Below are positions 17,682 through 27,725 of a stretch of DNA of 64,000 bases, piece by piece. The notes under the pieces are model-generated. The model did not search any database, was not told the DNA's origin, and saw only the letters and a program-made list of their open reading frames with translations. How positions within the stretch are numbered: the stretch's first letter is position 1; each line of letters begins with the position of its first letter. The stretch lies in NCBI GenBank assembly GCA_026415135.1, contig JAOAHS010000009.1, forward strand, positions 1 through 64,000, in the 5' to 3' direction. The stretch is from Calditerrivibrio sp. (GTDB taxonomy: Bacteria; Chrysiogenota; Deferribacteres; Deferribacterales; Calditerrivibrionaceae). The translations under genes were made by a program, and so were the position numbers.

Positions 17682-18884
17682 ATGATTAGAATTCATGTGG
17701 ATGAACTTAAAATTGGTGATAAAGTTATAAAACTCGATGAAAGCTGGCTTAACACACCATTTCTTTTTCATAGATTTACAATAAAAAACTGGGACGACAT
17801 TAAAAAACTAAAAGACAACAATATCGATTATGTATACATAGAAAAAAGGTGTGAAGATAACCTTTTTAAAGAGATTATCCAAGAAAACATAGAAAAGTTA
17901 GAAGAGATCCAAAAAGAAGAATTACCCAAGCATTATATAGATTATCAAAACATCACCAAAGCCGCAGAAATTTACGAACTATCGGTAAAGATTATGAGAT
18001 CCGTTATGGATGATATAAGATCAGGTAAGCTATTTGACGATACCGGTGTAAGATTAGTCGCTGATAAAATCACAGAACTTACGATAAAAAAAGGGGATCT
18101 ATTAAGCAGTGTAGCAAAATTAAAAACCTATGATGAATATACATTCCAACACTGTGTAAACGTATCTGTGTTTGCTACCTCATTGGGCAAACTAATGAAT
18201 CTATCCCCAAAAGAACTCAAAATGTTAGCCACCAGCGCTCTTTTACATGATACAGGTAAGATGTTAGTACCAAAAGAGGTTTTGAACAAACCAGGAAAAC
18301 TTACCGATGACGAATTTAAGATCATGAAAAACCACGTAATCTTGGGTTATGATTACCTAATAAATAACGGTATGATCAAAGATAACCTAAAGATTGTTAT
18401 AGAACACCATGAACGATACGATGGTAGTGGATACCCCTATGGTTTGAAAGATCCTGATATCTCAATCTTTGGGAAAATAGGTGCTGTTGTGGACATCTAC
18501 GATGCCATAACAAGTAACAGAGTCTATCACAAAGGCATGGAACCTCCATCAGCTTTAAAAATGATGTTTAAGTGGACAGATACCCATATAAACAAAAAGG
18601 TATTTGAATTTTTCATCACCCACATAGGTATTTATCCAGTAGGAACATTAGTATTGCTTAATACCAATGAACTTGGTATAGTAGCCAAAATAACTACAAA
18701 TCCCACTGCCCCAATCGTAGCAATATTTAAAAACCCAAAAGGAGAGGATATACCTATCTATCTTCATGACCTCTCCAAAAAGAGCATATTAAACAAAAAG
18801 ATAATAGGACCAGTAAATCCAGAAAAGGTGGATATTTCCCAAGAGATATATAGCTTAATAGAAAAAATAAACGAACAAAATTAG
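17682..18884 (+). CDS. HD-GYP c-di-GMP phosphodiesterase with DUF3391 N-terminus
   Basis: A 400-residue soluble protein. Residues about 1-60 match DUF3391 (IRIHVDELKIGDKVIKL...FTIKNWDDIKKL). The HD-GYP domain spans about 145-320. Its signatures are the HD pair in HDTGKMLVPKEVL, a histidine in KNHVILGYDY, EHHERYDGSGYPYGL, and DIYDAITSNRVYHKGM. This type hydrolyses c-di-GMP to GMP. The C-terminal about 70 residues are a beta-rich tail. The TAG stop codon shares its G with the first base of the tRNA-Sec gene, so the two are transcribed together. Confidence 0.93.
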   Translation: MIRIHVDELKIGDKVIKLDESWLNTPFLFHRFTIKNWDDIKKLKDNNIDYVYIEKRCEDNLFKEIIQENIEKLEEIQKEELPKHYIDYQNITKAAEIYELSVKIMRSVMDDIRSGKLFDDTGVRLVADKITELTIKKGDLLSSVAKLKTYDEYTFQHCVNVSVFATSLGKLMNLSPKELKMLATSALLHDTGKMLVPKEVLNKPGKLTDDEFKIMKNHVILGYDYLINNGMIKDNLKIVIEHHERYDGSGYPYGLKDPDISIFGKIGAVVDIYDAITSNRVYHKGMEPPSALKMMFKWTDTHINKKVFEFFITHIGIYPVGTLVLLNTNELGIVAKITTNPTAPIVAIFKNPKGEDIPIYLHDLSKKSILNKKIIGPVNPEKVDISQEIYSLIEKINEQN

Positions 18885-18979
18885 GAGACGGTTGGGTGGC
18901 TGGTGCCCCTCGGAGGCTTCAAACCTCGACTGTTTCGCCAAAAGCGAAAGGAAGGTTCGATTCCTTCACGTCTCCGCCA
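18884..18979 (+). tRNA. selC: tRNA-Sec (UCA anticodon), CCA encoded
   Basis: The acceptor strands GGAGACG and CGTCTCC pair over 7 bp. The eighth pair that is usual in tRNA-Sec would be G-A here. The anticodon loop is CTTCAAA (anticodon TCA) on a GAGG/CCTC stem. A long variable arm has TTTCGC/GCGAAA closed by CAAAA, and the T arm is GAAGG-TTCGATT-CCTTC. The discriminator is G (18976), followed by CCA at 18977-18979. Length is about 93 nt before CCA. The extra-long variable arm with TCA anticodon is diagnostic of selenocysteine tRNA and says the organism decodes UGA as Sec. The 5' G overlaps the stop of the HD-GYP gene, and one base separates CCA from the stop of the convergent gene. Confidence 0.95.
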
Positions 18980-18980
18980 A

Positions 18981-21900
18981 TCAAATGCTTAGCTTTCTTC
19001 TCAACTCTCTGCTAAAATCATCCCAGTTAGTGGTTTTTAGCTGCTTTTCATCTATCGGCTTGGAGAAAAGGTAGCCCTGCACAATTTCACAACCATGTCT
19101 TCTAAGATAATTAAACTGCTCTTGTGTTTCAACACCCTCTGCAAGGGTTGTGTATTGAAATCTGTTTGCAAGCTCTATAATAGCCCTTACAAAAGAAGTG
19201 TCCCTTTCAGTTTTAAACATCTCCCTAATAAAGGATATATCTATCTTAATAATATCACAAGGCATCTGCTTTAGTCGCAAAAGGGAAGAATAGCCAGTTC
19301 CAAAGTCGTCGATAGCTATTTTAATATGATTTCTTCTCTTAAAATCCAAGAAATCATCGCCAAATAAATCTATATTATCGTTTAACTCCCTCTCTGTAAT
19401 TTCAATAGTTATCTTTTCTACACTTTTCATTGATAGATTTCTGAATTTCTCAAAAAACCTTTTTGAGTCCAGATTTTTAGCTGAAAGATTGACTGAAAAA
19501 TCGTAACCTGTTTCCTCAATAATCTTGTTTACTTCACCCATCAACCAATCTTCAAAATTATCAAGGAATACAGATTGTTCCAATTGATCTATAAAAACAT
19601 TAGGATATAAAATATTACCTTCCCTGTCATACATTCTGATCAAGGCCTCAAAACCAGCTAATGATAGATCCCGGGCAAAGAAATAAGGCTGGAAATGCAA
19701 TACAAATCTCTTTTCCTCTATTGCATTTGATATAAGACTCTCCACCATTAAAAACTTTTCAGCTTCATTCTCAAGATCAACATCATAAAACCTGAGATTA
19801 TTCTCATCTTTCCTAATCTTTGAAAGTGTAAGGGAACATTTATTTAATATATCATTAACATCTTTTCCATCATATGGGTATAAAACAACAGCAATCTTAG
19901 AAACAACAGCAATAGACACGTCATCAATAACAAAGTTTCTTTTGAAAAGGCTGTCGATCCTATCAACAATCTTAAAGATATTTTCCCTTTTCTTAATGTT
20001 TGCCAAAAAAACTCCAAAATCATCTCCCCCTATTCGTGCAATAAAATCCCTTTGTTTTAGAATTCTTTTCAACTCTTCAGCAATAGCAATCAAAAATTTG
20101 TTACCAAAATCATATCCATACTTATTATTTATATAACTCATATTTACAATATCTATCATAACAACAGCAGAAATACTCTCTGGGTTTAGATGAAGAAATT
20201 CTTTTATCTTTGTAGTAAAACCTAAAAAGTTGAAAGCTTTAGTCAGATGATCCTCGTACCTCAATCTTTCCATTTCATGTTTTAACATAATTTCGTCTGT
20301 GATATTCTTACCTATAAAAACAAACCCCTGGATAGTATCCTTTTTTACGATTGGTAGAATTGACGCATCCAAATAAAAGAACTCCCCATTCTTAGTCTTA
20401 TTTATAAAAATAGCATCAAACTGTTCCCCTTTATATATCTTAGAATATAAGTTATTGTAAAAATCAATCCCCATCTTATCAGACTTAAAAACAGATGGCT
20501 TTTTCCCTATTATTTCAGATTCAGAAAAACCTGAAATTTTAGTCACCGAATCGTTGATAAAAATTATTCTGCTTTCCTTGTCTGTAATAAAACAGAAATC
20601 TTTGGATGATTTAATCGCATTATAGAAGGAAATAGCTCTAAAATTTTTATCAAGTCTATCAAGTGTAAAGGTAACATCCCTCTTAAGCTCTTCCATCAAA
20701 ATAGATAGCTCATTTAAATAATCTAAGTATTTATCAGCATGTATTTCAATAATCGTATCCAAAACCCCATTCAAAAAAACAGGCACATTGAAAATAAGCC
20801 CTTTTATTTCACTTAACTCATTAGATACAATATGTACACTTACTTTGTCATCATCTGTCTTAAATCTATCTATAGTTTCTATCGGACAACCAAAACTATA
20901 TTCTAATGGGGTGGAAGAGTTATTAAAAGATATAATCTTGCAGAAATTAAAACCCATCTGTTCCACAATCATTACCTTTAAACGATTAAAAAGCTCTTCT
21001 CTATCCTCAGAATAGATTATGAGATGGTTAATCTCTTTAATAGTATGGAAGAGCTTTTCAAGAAATACTCTTCTACTTATATTTATAAAAATAAAAACAC
21101 CTGATGGCGAACCTTGAAAGATAATTGTGGATGCAAAACCCATCACATCAATTTTTTTACCAGTAGAAGTGATCATCTTAATATGGGAATACGTCGTATC
21201 AAAAAACTCACCGGAAGTTCTTCTTGTAACATTTTTTTCCACTTCCTTAACCAATTCAGAATCAAAAACAGCAATAGTTTCAAGATTATTTATATATTTA
21301 TAATCATGATATTCTAACAACTGTTTGGCATATTTATTCAGATATTTAATATATTTTCCGTAAATCAACACACCCACGTTTGAGACCTGATCAAGGGCAT
21401 TGAAAAAACTTCTATAATTTCTGAAATCAAATATCCTCTCTCCGATACTGTTTAATCTATCCAGGAATTTAAACTCATAACCGATCTCCACAAGTCTGTC
21501 GGAACCAAGTTCTTGTAGTATCTTTTGCCCCCTTTCATCATTGTGCATATTAGATAGTATCTCTTTTATTTTTTCCTCAAATACCCTATCCCCATCTTTT
21601 ACCATAAAAGAATGAAATATACCCATCCCAAACTCTAACAAAATCTCTGTGCTCTCTCTGAAGTCAGCAGACAGCTTGGTATAAGTATCTTTACGGGTTA
21701 TGGCAACATCCACTTCACCATTAATGAGGGCATTATGAATCTCTGCAAGATTTGAATAAATTTTAAAATCTATTTTATCTATATCAAACCCTATTTTTTC
21801 CAACTCCAACAATGTAGAATAAATAACCCTAAGGGGGACAATCCCCACTCTGATAAAATGCTTATCTTTTTTAAAACCTCTTTTTGAGATATAATACACT

Positions 21901-22148
21901 GTATCCCATTGATTATTAAACCTAAGAAATGGTTTATAACCCCTTTGAAGTAAAACAAAAATTGTCTCTGGATTTTGGAATACCAGATCATAATCTTCTT
22001 CACTTGATCTTACTTGTTCCTCATAAAAGCTTGAGAATGTGACAAGCTCAAACTTTTCCCCATAGTAATAGCTCAAATAATCAGCAAACTCTCTCCAGAT
22101 TACAAGATCCTCATTCGTATGGTGAAAGCATACAGCAAAGGTTTTCAT
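18981..22148 (-). CDS. PBP-PAS-GGDEF-EAL c-di-GMP regulator, apparently cytoplasmic
   Basis: A 1055-residue protein from the ATG at 22148. A TTG at 22229 would add 27 residues, but a strong promoter lies within that stretch. Residues about 1-230 look like a periplasmic-binding fold of the phosphonate or ABC-substrate type (YDLVFQNPETIFVLLQRGYKP, RVGIVPLRVIYS, NGEVDVAITRKD), yet there is no signal peptide or membrane helix. Then come a PAS-like part, a region of about 170 residues that may be GAF-like, a PAS domain (about 535-650, GFSESEIIGKKPSVFKS), a GGDEF domain with GGDDF, and an EAL domain with EAL, NLSAKNL, EITERE, DDFGTG, IKIDIS, AEGVE and QGYLFSKP. Both enzymatic domains look intact. 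The gene is convergent with tRNA-Sec. Confidence 0.87.
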   Translation of the reverse strand: MKTFAVCFHHTNEDLVIWREFADYLSYYYGEKFELVTFSSFYEEQVRSSEEDYDLVFQNPETIFVLLQRGYKPFLRFNNQWDTVYYISKRGFKKDKHFIRVGIVPLRVIYSTLLELEKIGFDIDKIDFKIYSNLAEIHNALINGEVDVAITRKDTYTKLSADFRESTEILLEFGMGIFHSFMVKDGDRVFEEKIKEILSNMHNDERGQKILQELGSDRLVEIGYEFKFLDRLNSIGERIFDFRNYRSFFNALDQVSNVGVLIYGKYIKYLNKYAKQLLEYHDYKYINNLETIAVFDSELVKEVEKNVTRRTSGEFFDTTYSHIKMITSTGKKIDVMGFASTIIFQGSPSGVFIFINISRRVFLEKLFHTIKEINHLIIYSEDREELFNRLKVMIVEQMGFNFCKIISFNNSSTPLEYSFGCPIETIDRFKTDDDKVSVHIVSNELSEIKGLIFNVPVFLNGVLDTIIEIHADKYLDYLNELSILMEELKRDVTFTLDRLDKNFRAISFYNAIKSSKDFCFITDKESRIIFINDSVTKISGFSESEIIGKKPSVFKSDKMGIDFYNNLYSKIYKGEQFDAIFINKTKNGEFFYLDASILPIVKKDTIQGFVFIGKNITDEIMLKHEMERLRYEDHLTKAFNFLGFTTKIKEFLHLNPESISAVVMIDIVNMSYINNKYGYDFGNKFLIAIAEELKRILKQRDFIARIGGDDFGVFLANIKKRENIFKIVDRIDSLFKRNFVIDDVSIAVVSKIAVVLYPYDGKDVNDILNKCSLTLSKIRKDENNLRFYDVDLENEAEKFLMVESLISNAIEEKRFVLHFQPYFFARDLSLAGFEALIRMYDREGNILYPNVFIDQLEQSVFLDNFEDWLMGEVNKIIEETGYDFSVNLSAKNLDSKRFFEKFRNLSMKSVEKITIEITERELNDNIDLFGDDFLDFKRRNHIKIAIDDFGTGYSSLLRLKQMPCDIIKIDISFIREMFKTERDTSFVRAIIELANRFQYTTLAEGVETQEQFNYLRRHGCEIVQGYLFSKPIDEKQLKTTNWDDFSRELRRKLSI

Positions 22149-22154
22149 ATAAAA

Positions 22155-22183
22155 GTTATATATTTTTTTGAAACGATTATCAA
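22155..22183 (-). promoter_or_regulatory. Promoter placed for a leaderless mRNA of the PBP-GGDEF-EAL gene
   Basis: On the minus strand TTGATA (22178-22183), 17 nt, TATAAC (22155-22160), then 6 nt to the ATG at 22148. There is no Shine-Dalgarno. The promoter lies inside the extension that a TTG start at 22229 would require, which supports the ATG start. Confidence 0.6.
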
Positions 22184-22297
22184 TATAAAATAAAAGATTC
22201 CAATTAAATTTTACAAAACTATTTTTCAATATTTTCTTATTGATTTATTTATAAAAAAATGTTTTAATAATAAAAATGATATTATCAAGGAGATCAT

Positions 22298-23083
22298 ATG
22301 GTAACTAAGAATACTCCAAAATTGGTACAATCTGTTGCCCATGTTTTGCAACTTTTTGAGGTTTATAGGACAGCTGATCAAAAAGAGGAGTTTGGTGTTA
22401 CAGAGTTAAGTAAGCTTTTAGGACTTCACAAGAACAACGTATTTCGCCTTTTGGCTACATTAGAAGCAAGGGGCTACATAGAGCAGAACAAAGCAACAGA
22501 AAACTATAGACTTGGCATAGAGATCTTTGATCTCGGGCAAAAATATTTAAACAAGCTTGGGCTTTTAAAACTTGCAAGACCCTTTATGGAAAAGATCGTA
22601 TCCGAGATCAATGAATCTGTCTATATCGGTATACTCAAAGATGGTGCCGTCGTTTATCTTGACATAGTTGAGGCATCCCAAACAATTAGAGTCGTATCCC
22701 GAGTAGGTAAAGACGCCCCCGCATACTGCACAGCTATAGGTAAAATACAGTTAGCTTACGCTTCAGAAGAGGAACTAAATAAGATGTACATGGGTGCTAG
22801 ACTAAAAAAATACACCGACAAAACGATCACATCTTTACCTGAGCTTAAAAAACATCTTAAGGTGGTTGCAGAAAACGATTATGCCATCGACGATGAAGAG
22901 TTTGAAGAATCTGTGAGGAATGTAGGCGTTCCTATAAAAAACTATGAGGGTGTCTCAGTAGCAGCAATAAGCGCCACTGGCCCAGTTTGCAGAATGACAC
23001 CGGAAAAAATAGAAAAGGAGGTCCTCCCTGTTTTAAAAAAATACGCAAGAGAGATCTCAAAAAGGTTAGGCTATCAAGGGTAA
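22298..23083 (+). CDS. IclR family transcriptional regulator
   Basis: A 261-residue regulator. A winged helix-turn-helix (about 10-75: VTELSKLLGLHKNNVFRLLATLEARGYIEQ) precedes the IclR effector domain (about 90-255: SVYIGILKDGAVVYLDIVEA, PAYCTAIGKIQLAY, YAIDDEEFEESVRNVGVPI, GVSVAAISATGP). A strong AAGGAG lies 6 nt before the ATG. The gene stands alone between a divergent signalling gene and the convergent clpB operon, so its target is probably elsewhere. The effector pocket suggests a small organic acid or aromatic ligand, but the sequence does not identify it. Confidence 0.93.
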   Translation: MVTKNTPKLVQSVAHVLQLFEVYRTADQKEEFGVTELSKLLGLHKNNVFRLLATLEARGYIEQNKATENYRLGIEIFDLGQKYLNKLGLLKLARPFMEKIVSEINESVYIGILKDGAVVYLDIVEASQTIRVVSRVGKDAPAYCTAIGKIQLAYASEEELNKMYMGARLKKYTDKTITSLPELKKHLKVVAENDYAIDDEEFEESVRNVGVPIKNYEGVSVAAISATGPVCRMTPEKIEKEVLPVLKKYAREISKRLGYQG

Positions 23084-23106
23084 AAAATAGGGGGCTAAAA
23101 GCCCCC
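23082..23106 (-). terminator. Intrinsic terminator of the dnaJ-hspR-clpB transcript
   Basis: On the minus strand GGGGGCT and AGCCCCC form a 7-bp stem with a 3-nt loop, followed by ATTTTTT. It lies directly after the clpB stop, and the stem can also serve the convergent IclR gene. Confidence 0.85.
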
Positions 23107-23113
23107 AGTTTGA

Positions 23114-25714
23114 TCAACTTATATACAAATCACTATTTTTGAATGACAATGTTATTGAGCTGTTCTTTTTAATATTACCTTTTATAATCTCCTCGGCAAT
23201 TCTATTTTCTATAAGTCTTTGCAGAGCTCTTTTCATAGGTCTTGCACCAAACTTTGGATCGTATCCAGCTTCGATTAGCGCATTGACAACTGTTCCATCG
23301 TAGCTCATATCAACCTCTACATTTGCTTTCAACCTCTTTTTAAGATCATCCAACAATAACTTAGCAATTTCATACAGATGATCTTTACCGAGAGGATGAA
23401 ATACAATAAGATCATCCACCCTGTTTAAAAACTCTGGTTTAAAATGCTTTGAAATAATATTAAACACAAGTTTCGATATCCTATCATATTCCTCTTCCCA
23501 GCTTCCACCTTTTTCAAATTCTGTCTGAATAAGTTCACTACCTATATTAGAAGTCATTATTATCACAGTATTTTTAAAATTAACCACACGCCCTTTTGAA
23601 TCTGTCAATCTCCCATCATCCAGAATCTGAAGCATTATATTAAACACCTCAGGGTGGGCCTTTTCAATCTCATCAAAAAGTATCACAGAGTATGGCCTTC
23701 TCCTTACCTTTTCAGTTAACTGGCCACCTTCGTCATAACCCACATAACCGGGAGGAGCTCCGATGAGCTTAGCAACGGAATGTTTTTCCATATATTCACT
23801 CATATCTATTCTGATCAAAGCATCTTCACTGTCAAACATAAATTCAGCAAGAGCCTTAGCAAGCTCCGTCTTACCAACACCAGTAGGCCCCAGAAAAATG
23901 AAGGATCCAATAGGTCTTCTGGGATTACTAAGCCCTGCTCTACTTCTTCTAATAGCTTCGCTGACAGATTTTATAGCTTTATCTTGTCCAATCACCCGCT
24001 TATGTAGGTTTTCTTCCATCCTGATCAACTTATCAGCTTCCTCTTCGAGTAACTTGGTAACCGGAATACCAGTCCATTTCGCAATGATCTCAGCAATATC
24101 CTCCTCATCCACCTCTTCCTTGAGCATCTTCCTATCTTTTTGAATCTCTTTTAATTTATTGTTTAATTGCTCTACCTTATTTGTAAGTTCAACAAGTTTG
24201 CCATATTTTATCTGTGATGCCAGTTCATAGTTACCATTCCTTTCGGCAATAGCCATGGCGTTTTTCTGATTTTCTATCTCTTCCTTGATCTTTTTAATCT
24301 CAGTGATTATACTTTTTTCATTCTGCCAGTGAGCTTTTAAGATATTTATTTTTTCTGATAGATCGTTTATCTCCTTTTCAATCTTTTCAAGTTTTATCTT
24401 TGATGCCTCATCCTGCTCCCTTTTAAGGGCCTGTCTTTCGATCTCAAGTTGCCTTTTCTTTCTCTCCAGTTCATCCAACTCTGTTGGTAAAGAATCTATC
24501 TCCATCCTTAGCTTAGCACAAGCCTCATCCACAAGATCTATCGCTTTATCTGGCATATGTCTGTCCGATATATATTTATGGGAAAGATATGCAGCAGCCA
24601 CAATAGCAGTATCCTTTATACGAACACCATGGTGAACTTCATATTTTTCTTTAAGCCCCCTTAGAATAGAAATCACATCCTCTACAGAAGGTTCATCCAC
24701 AAGAATAGGTTGAAAACGTCTCTCAAGAGCAGCATCTTTTTCGATATGTTTTTTATACTCATCAAGCGTAGTAGCACCTATACAGTGCAACTCACCCCTT
24801 GCAAGAGCAGGCTTAAGAAGATTTGCAGCATCCATAGCTCCTTCAGCAGCACCAGCACCCACGAGGGTATGCATCTCATCGATAAAAAGTATTATCTCCC
24901 CTTCACGCTGTCTTATCTCATTTAAGATTGATTTAAGCCTATCCTCAAATTCTCCTCTATACTTTGTTCCAGCGATAAGGGCACCAAGATCTAAGGCTAA
25001 CAATGTCTTATCCTTCAAAGTCTCTGGAACATCTCCATTTACAATCCTCTGAGCAAGACCTTCCGCAATGGCTGTTTTACCAACACCCGGTTCACCAATT
25101 AAAACAGGGTTATTTTTGGTCCTTCTTGATAGAACATGCATTACCCTTCTGATCTCTTCATCCCTACCTATTACAGGATCAAGTTTTCCTGCCCTAGCTC
25201 TTTCTGTAAGATTTATAGTATACTTTTCCAAAGCCTGTAATTTATCTTCTGGATTCTGATCTGTTATCCTTGTAGAACCTCTCAATTCTTTGATGGCTTT
25301 TTCAGCTTTATTTTTATCTATACTATGTTTTATCAGTACTTGTCTTAAAGAATAGTTAGCATGTTCTATGATCCCTAATATTAGATGTTCTGTTGAAACA
25401 AATTCATCCCCGAAGTTTGAAATGATCTTAAACGCATAATCCAATGATTTCTTAAGATCACTCGAGATATAAACCCCTTCAGATCCAGAAACCTTAGGGT
25501 ATTTGGCAATAAGTTCATCCACATCCTGTACAAAAGAACCAACATTTACACCTATCTTTTGTAGTAAGGGTTTAACAAACCCCTCATCTTGCAAGATAAG
25601 TGCCTTTAAAAGATGCTCCTGTTCGATCTGCTGATTACCATTTCTATCAGCAATGGCATGGGCATTTTGTATAGCTTCACTTGCTTTTATCGTTAGTTTG
25701 TTCCAGTTTATCAT
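23114..25714 (-). CDS. clpB: ClpB disaggregase
   Basis: An 866-residue hexameric AAA+ chaperone that works with DnaK/DnaJ to dissolve protein aggregates. Visible parts are the double Clp N repeat (about 1-145), AAA-1 with Walker [14 protein letters not shown] and Walker [11 protein letters not shown], the long coiled-coil M domain (about 400-520), AAA-2 with [12 protein letters not shown] and LFDEIEKAH, and the C-terminal region ending with [13 protein letters not shown]. Length and motifs are typical. The gene lies 3 bp downstream of hspR and 400 nt from dnaJ, the order of the HspR-controlled heat-shock operon. Confidence 0.97.
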   Translation of the reverse strand: MINWNKLTIKASEAIQNAHAIADRNGNQQIEQEHLLKALILQDEGFVKPLLQKIGVNVGSFVQDVDELIAKYPKVSGSEGVYISSDLKKSLDYAFKIISNFGDEFVSTEHLILGIIEHANYSLRQVLIKHSIDKNKAEKAIKELRGSTRITDQNPEDKLQALEKYTINLTERARAGKLDPVIGRDEEIRRVMHVLSRRTKNNPVLIGEPGVGKTAIAEGLAQRIVNGDVPETLKDKTLLALDLGALIAGTKYRGEFEDRLKSILNEIRQREGEIILFIDEMHTLVGAGAAEGAMDAANLLKPALARGELHCIGATTLDEYKKHIEKDAALERRFQPILVDEPSVEDVISILRGLKEKYEVHHGVRIKDTAIVAAAYLSHKYISDRHMPDKAIDLVDEACAKLRMEIDSLPTELDELERKKRQLEIERQALKREQDEASKIKLEKIEKEINDLSEKINILKAHWQNEKSIITEIKKIKEEIENQKNAMAIAERNGNYELASQIKYGKLVELTNKVEQLNNKLKEIQKDRKMLKEEVDEEDIAEIIAKWTGIPVTKLLEEEADKLIRMEENLHKRVIGQDKAIKSVSEAIRRSRAGLSNPRRPIGSFIFLGPTGVGKTELAKALAEFMFDSEDALIRIDMSEYMEKHSVAKLIGAPPGYVGYDEGGQLTEKVRRRPYSVILFDEIEKAHPEVFNIMLQILDDGRLTDSKGRVVNFKNTVIIMTSNIGSELIQTEFEKGGSWEEEYDRISKLVFNIISKHFKPEFLNRVDDLIVFHPLGKDHLYEIAKLLLDDLKKRLKANVEVDMSYDGTVVNALIEAGYDPKFGARPMKRALQRLIENRIAEEIIKGNIKKNSSITLSFKNSDLYIS

Positions 25715-25717
25715 AAT

Positions 25718-26086
25718 TTACTCCCTCTCTATCTTTACTTTTATTACAGTATTATTGGGATTAACCTCAACAACCTGTTCTTTTTTTGGTTTTTCCATAT
25801 TCTTTTGTATAAAGTCCATCAACTGCTCCATCTGCTTTCTCATCTCCTCCATCTGCTCCCTCATCTTCAAAATCACCTCAACCCCAGCCAAATTTACCCC
25901 CATATCCCTTGTGAGGGTGATAATAAACCTCAATTTTTCGATATCATCTTCGGAGTATAAGCGCACATTCCCCATTGTTCTTGAAGGTTTTACCAACTCC
26001 AACCTCTCATACTGCCTTAATGTCTGGGGATGGATATTTAAAATGGCTGAGACTACACTTATAGCATACAAAGGTTTATCTTTCAT
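25718..26086 (-). CDS. hspR: HspR-type MerR repressor of heat-shock genes
   Basis: A 122-residue protein with an N-terminal MerR winged helix (about 6-75: YAISVVSAILNIHPQTLRQYERLELVKPSRT, NVRLYSEDDIEKLRFI) and a coiled C-terminal helix rich in Glu, Gln, Lys and Met. HspR binds the HAIR inverted repeat (CTTGAGT-N7-ACTCAAG) and represses chaperone genes, in known systems with DnaK as co-repressor. A HAIR-like element is found at 27736-27756 upstream of hsp20 in the same gene group. Position between dnaJ and clpB matches the classic organisation. Confidence 0.93.
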   Translation of the reverse strand: MKDKPLYAISVVSAILNIHPQTLRQYERLELVKPSRTMGNVRLYSEDDIEKLRFIITLTRDMGVNLAGVEVILKMREQMEEMRKQMEQLMDFIQKNMEKPKKEQVVEVNPNNTVIKVKIERE

Positions 26087-26104
26087 AAGTCACCACCTGC
26101 AGTA

Positions 26105-27208
26105 CTAAATAATTCTTCCCTGTTCAAGGAGCCTATCCCTTAAATTTTTACCATACTTTTTTTTCAACTCCTCTAACAGTCTTTTATCAGTCTCATTTTC
26201 TATCTTAGGTACTCTTACCTTTACCTCAACATAAAAATCACCATTGCCAGTTCCATTTATATTCGGAACACCTTTACCTCTAAGGCGGAATTTATCTCCC
26301 GTTTCAGTTCCAGCAGGGATGCTTATGTTAACAGCACCATAGGGTGTAGGAACAGTTATCTTCGTACCCATAGCAGCCTCAAAAATATCTATATCCACAG
26401 TTAGATAAATATCATTCCCTTTTCTTTCATATATGAGATGGGGGCTAATTTTGGTGATTATGTATAGATCACCAGGTAATCCCCCGAAATCCCCTTCATG
26501 CCCTTTTTGTGGTACCCTTATCTTTGTTCCATCATCTACTCCAGCAGGGATCTTGACCTTGATTCTTTCAGTGTTGTGTATTTTACCGGTACCACCACAA
26601 GATGAACAGACATTCCTAAATATTTCACCACTTCCTCTACAAGATGGACAAGGTGTTTGAGTAAAAAAGAAACCAGATTGGTTACCAACATAGCCTTTCC
26701 CCTTACATGCAGTACATACTATTTTTTCACCACCTTTACCGAGACATTTTGGACAGTTTACCTGTCTTGTGACAGAAATCTCGTACTCCCCACCTTTAAT
26801 AACAGTTTCAAAAGGGAGGTTTATGGAATATGATATATCTTCACCTTTGAGATTCTGCTTACTCTTCCGTCTGGTTCCTCCACCAAAAAACTCTTCAAAA
26901 ATATCCTCAAAGCTGAAACTCCCAGCCCTAAAATGCCTGAGATCTTCAAAATTCATATCATGGAAATTATACCCCTGTCCTGAAGATGTGAAAGCATCAT
27001 GACCCAATGTGTCATACTGCTTTCTCTTCTCCGGATCAGATAAAACAGCATAAGCCTCAGAAATCTCTTTAAACTTAGCTTCAGCCTCTTTATTGCCAGG
27101 ATTAACATCTGGATGGTATTTCCTAGCAAGTTTCCGGTAAGCCCTTTTAATCTCTTCAGCACTTGCAGTTTTTGAAACACCCAGAATATCGTAGTAGCTT
27201 TTACTCAT
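26105..27208 (-). CDS. dnaJ: DnaJ co-chaperone
   Basis: A 367-residue type I Hsp40. The J domain (about 1-70) has the HPD loop in [11 protein letters not shown] Gly/Phe-rich stretch follows (about 75-110). The zinc-binding domain has four CxxCxGxG-like repeats ([32 protein letters not shown]). The C-terminal substrate-binding domains end with [12 protein letters not shown] and [23 protein letters not shown]. It stimulates the DnaK ATPase. No dnaK or grpE lies in this window. The gene lies between hsp20 and hspR. Confidence 0.96.
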   Translation of the reverse strand: MSKSYYDILGVSKTASAEEIKRAYRKLARKYHPDVNPGNKEAEAKFKEISEAYAVLSDPEKRKQYDTLGHDAFTSSGQGYNFHDMNFEDLRHFRAGSFSFEDIFEEFFGGGTRRKSKQNLKGEDISYSINLPFETVIKGGEYEISVTRQVNCPKCLGKGGEKIVCTACKGKGYVGNQSGFFFTQTPCPSCRGSGEIFRNVCSSCGGTGKIHNTERIKVKIPAGVDDGTKIRVPQKGHEGDFGGLPGDLYIITKISPHLIYERKGNDIYLTVDIDIFEAAMGTKITVPTPYGAVNISIPAGTETGDKFRLRGKGVPNINGTGNGDFYVEVKVRVPKIENETDKRLLEELKKKYGKNLRDRLLEQGRII

Positions 27209-27219
27209 ACTCTTCCCCT

Positions 27220-27252
27220 AAAAAAGAGGGGCACCCGCAGGTGCCTTTTTTA
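27220..27252. terminator. Bidirectional terminator between hsp20 and dnaJ
   Basis: GGCACC and GGTGCC form a 6-bp GC-rich stem with a 4-nt loop. A T-run follows on both strands (27246-27252 on plus; 27220-27225 after CCTC on minus). On the minus strand it lies at the hsp20 stop, so it would reduce but may not abolish transcription into dnaJ, which has no promoter of its own in the remaining gap. Confidence 0.7.
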
Positions 27253-27693
27253 TTCATCTTTTGTTACTTTTATCACTTTAGCCTTTGATTGTTCAGACTT
27301 TGGAATGGATATCTTAAGCAAACCATCTTTCAAGCTTGCTTTTATATTGGTAAAATCTAAATTATTTGGTAAAGAGAACAACCTTGAAAACTTACCAAAC
27401 TGTCTTTCCATCCTAAAGCAGTTATCTGTCTCCTTTTCAAAGGGAGCTTTCTTCTCACCCTTGATGGACAATACACCATCATTTACTTGAATCTCAATAT
27501 CATCCTCTTTTACCCCTGGGATATCCATAAGCAATACTATCTCATTTTCCTTTTCAAACACATCCACAGGTGGAACAAACTCACCCCTATTCTGAGCAGA
27601 AAGCTCTGGGTAGGTGTTTTCCTCAAAAATCTTATTTATCCTCTCCTGAATAGAAAGTAGATCTTTGAAAGGATCCCATTTTACTATTGCCAT
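27250..27693 (-). CDS. Hsp20 family small heat-shock protein
   Basis: A 147-residue small heat-shock protein. An N-terminal segment with WDPFKDLLSIQERINKIFEE precedes the alpha-crystallin domain (about 40-130: PPVDVFEKENEIVLLMDIPGVKEDDIEIQ, GVLSIKGEKK, FSRLFSLPNNLDFTNIKASLKDGLLKISIPK). The A/P-xxG-x-L pattern ends in GLLKISIPK. It holds unfolding proteins for ClpB/DnaK. It is the first gene after the HAIR element and sits 43 bp downstream of it, so it should be the most directly HspR-controlled gene here. Confidence 0.93.
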   Translation of the reverse strand: MAIVKWDPFKDLLSIQERINKIFEENTYPELSAQNRGEFVPPVDVFEKENEIVLLMDIPGVKEDDIEIQVNDGVLSIKGEKKAPFEKETDNCFRMERQFGKFSRLFSLPNNLDFTNIKASLKDGLLKISIPKSEQSKAKVIKVTKDE

Positions 27694-27725
27694 AGCTGAC
27701 CTCCTTTAATGTTAGTATCTGAATA

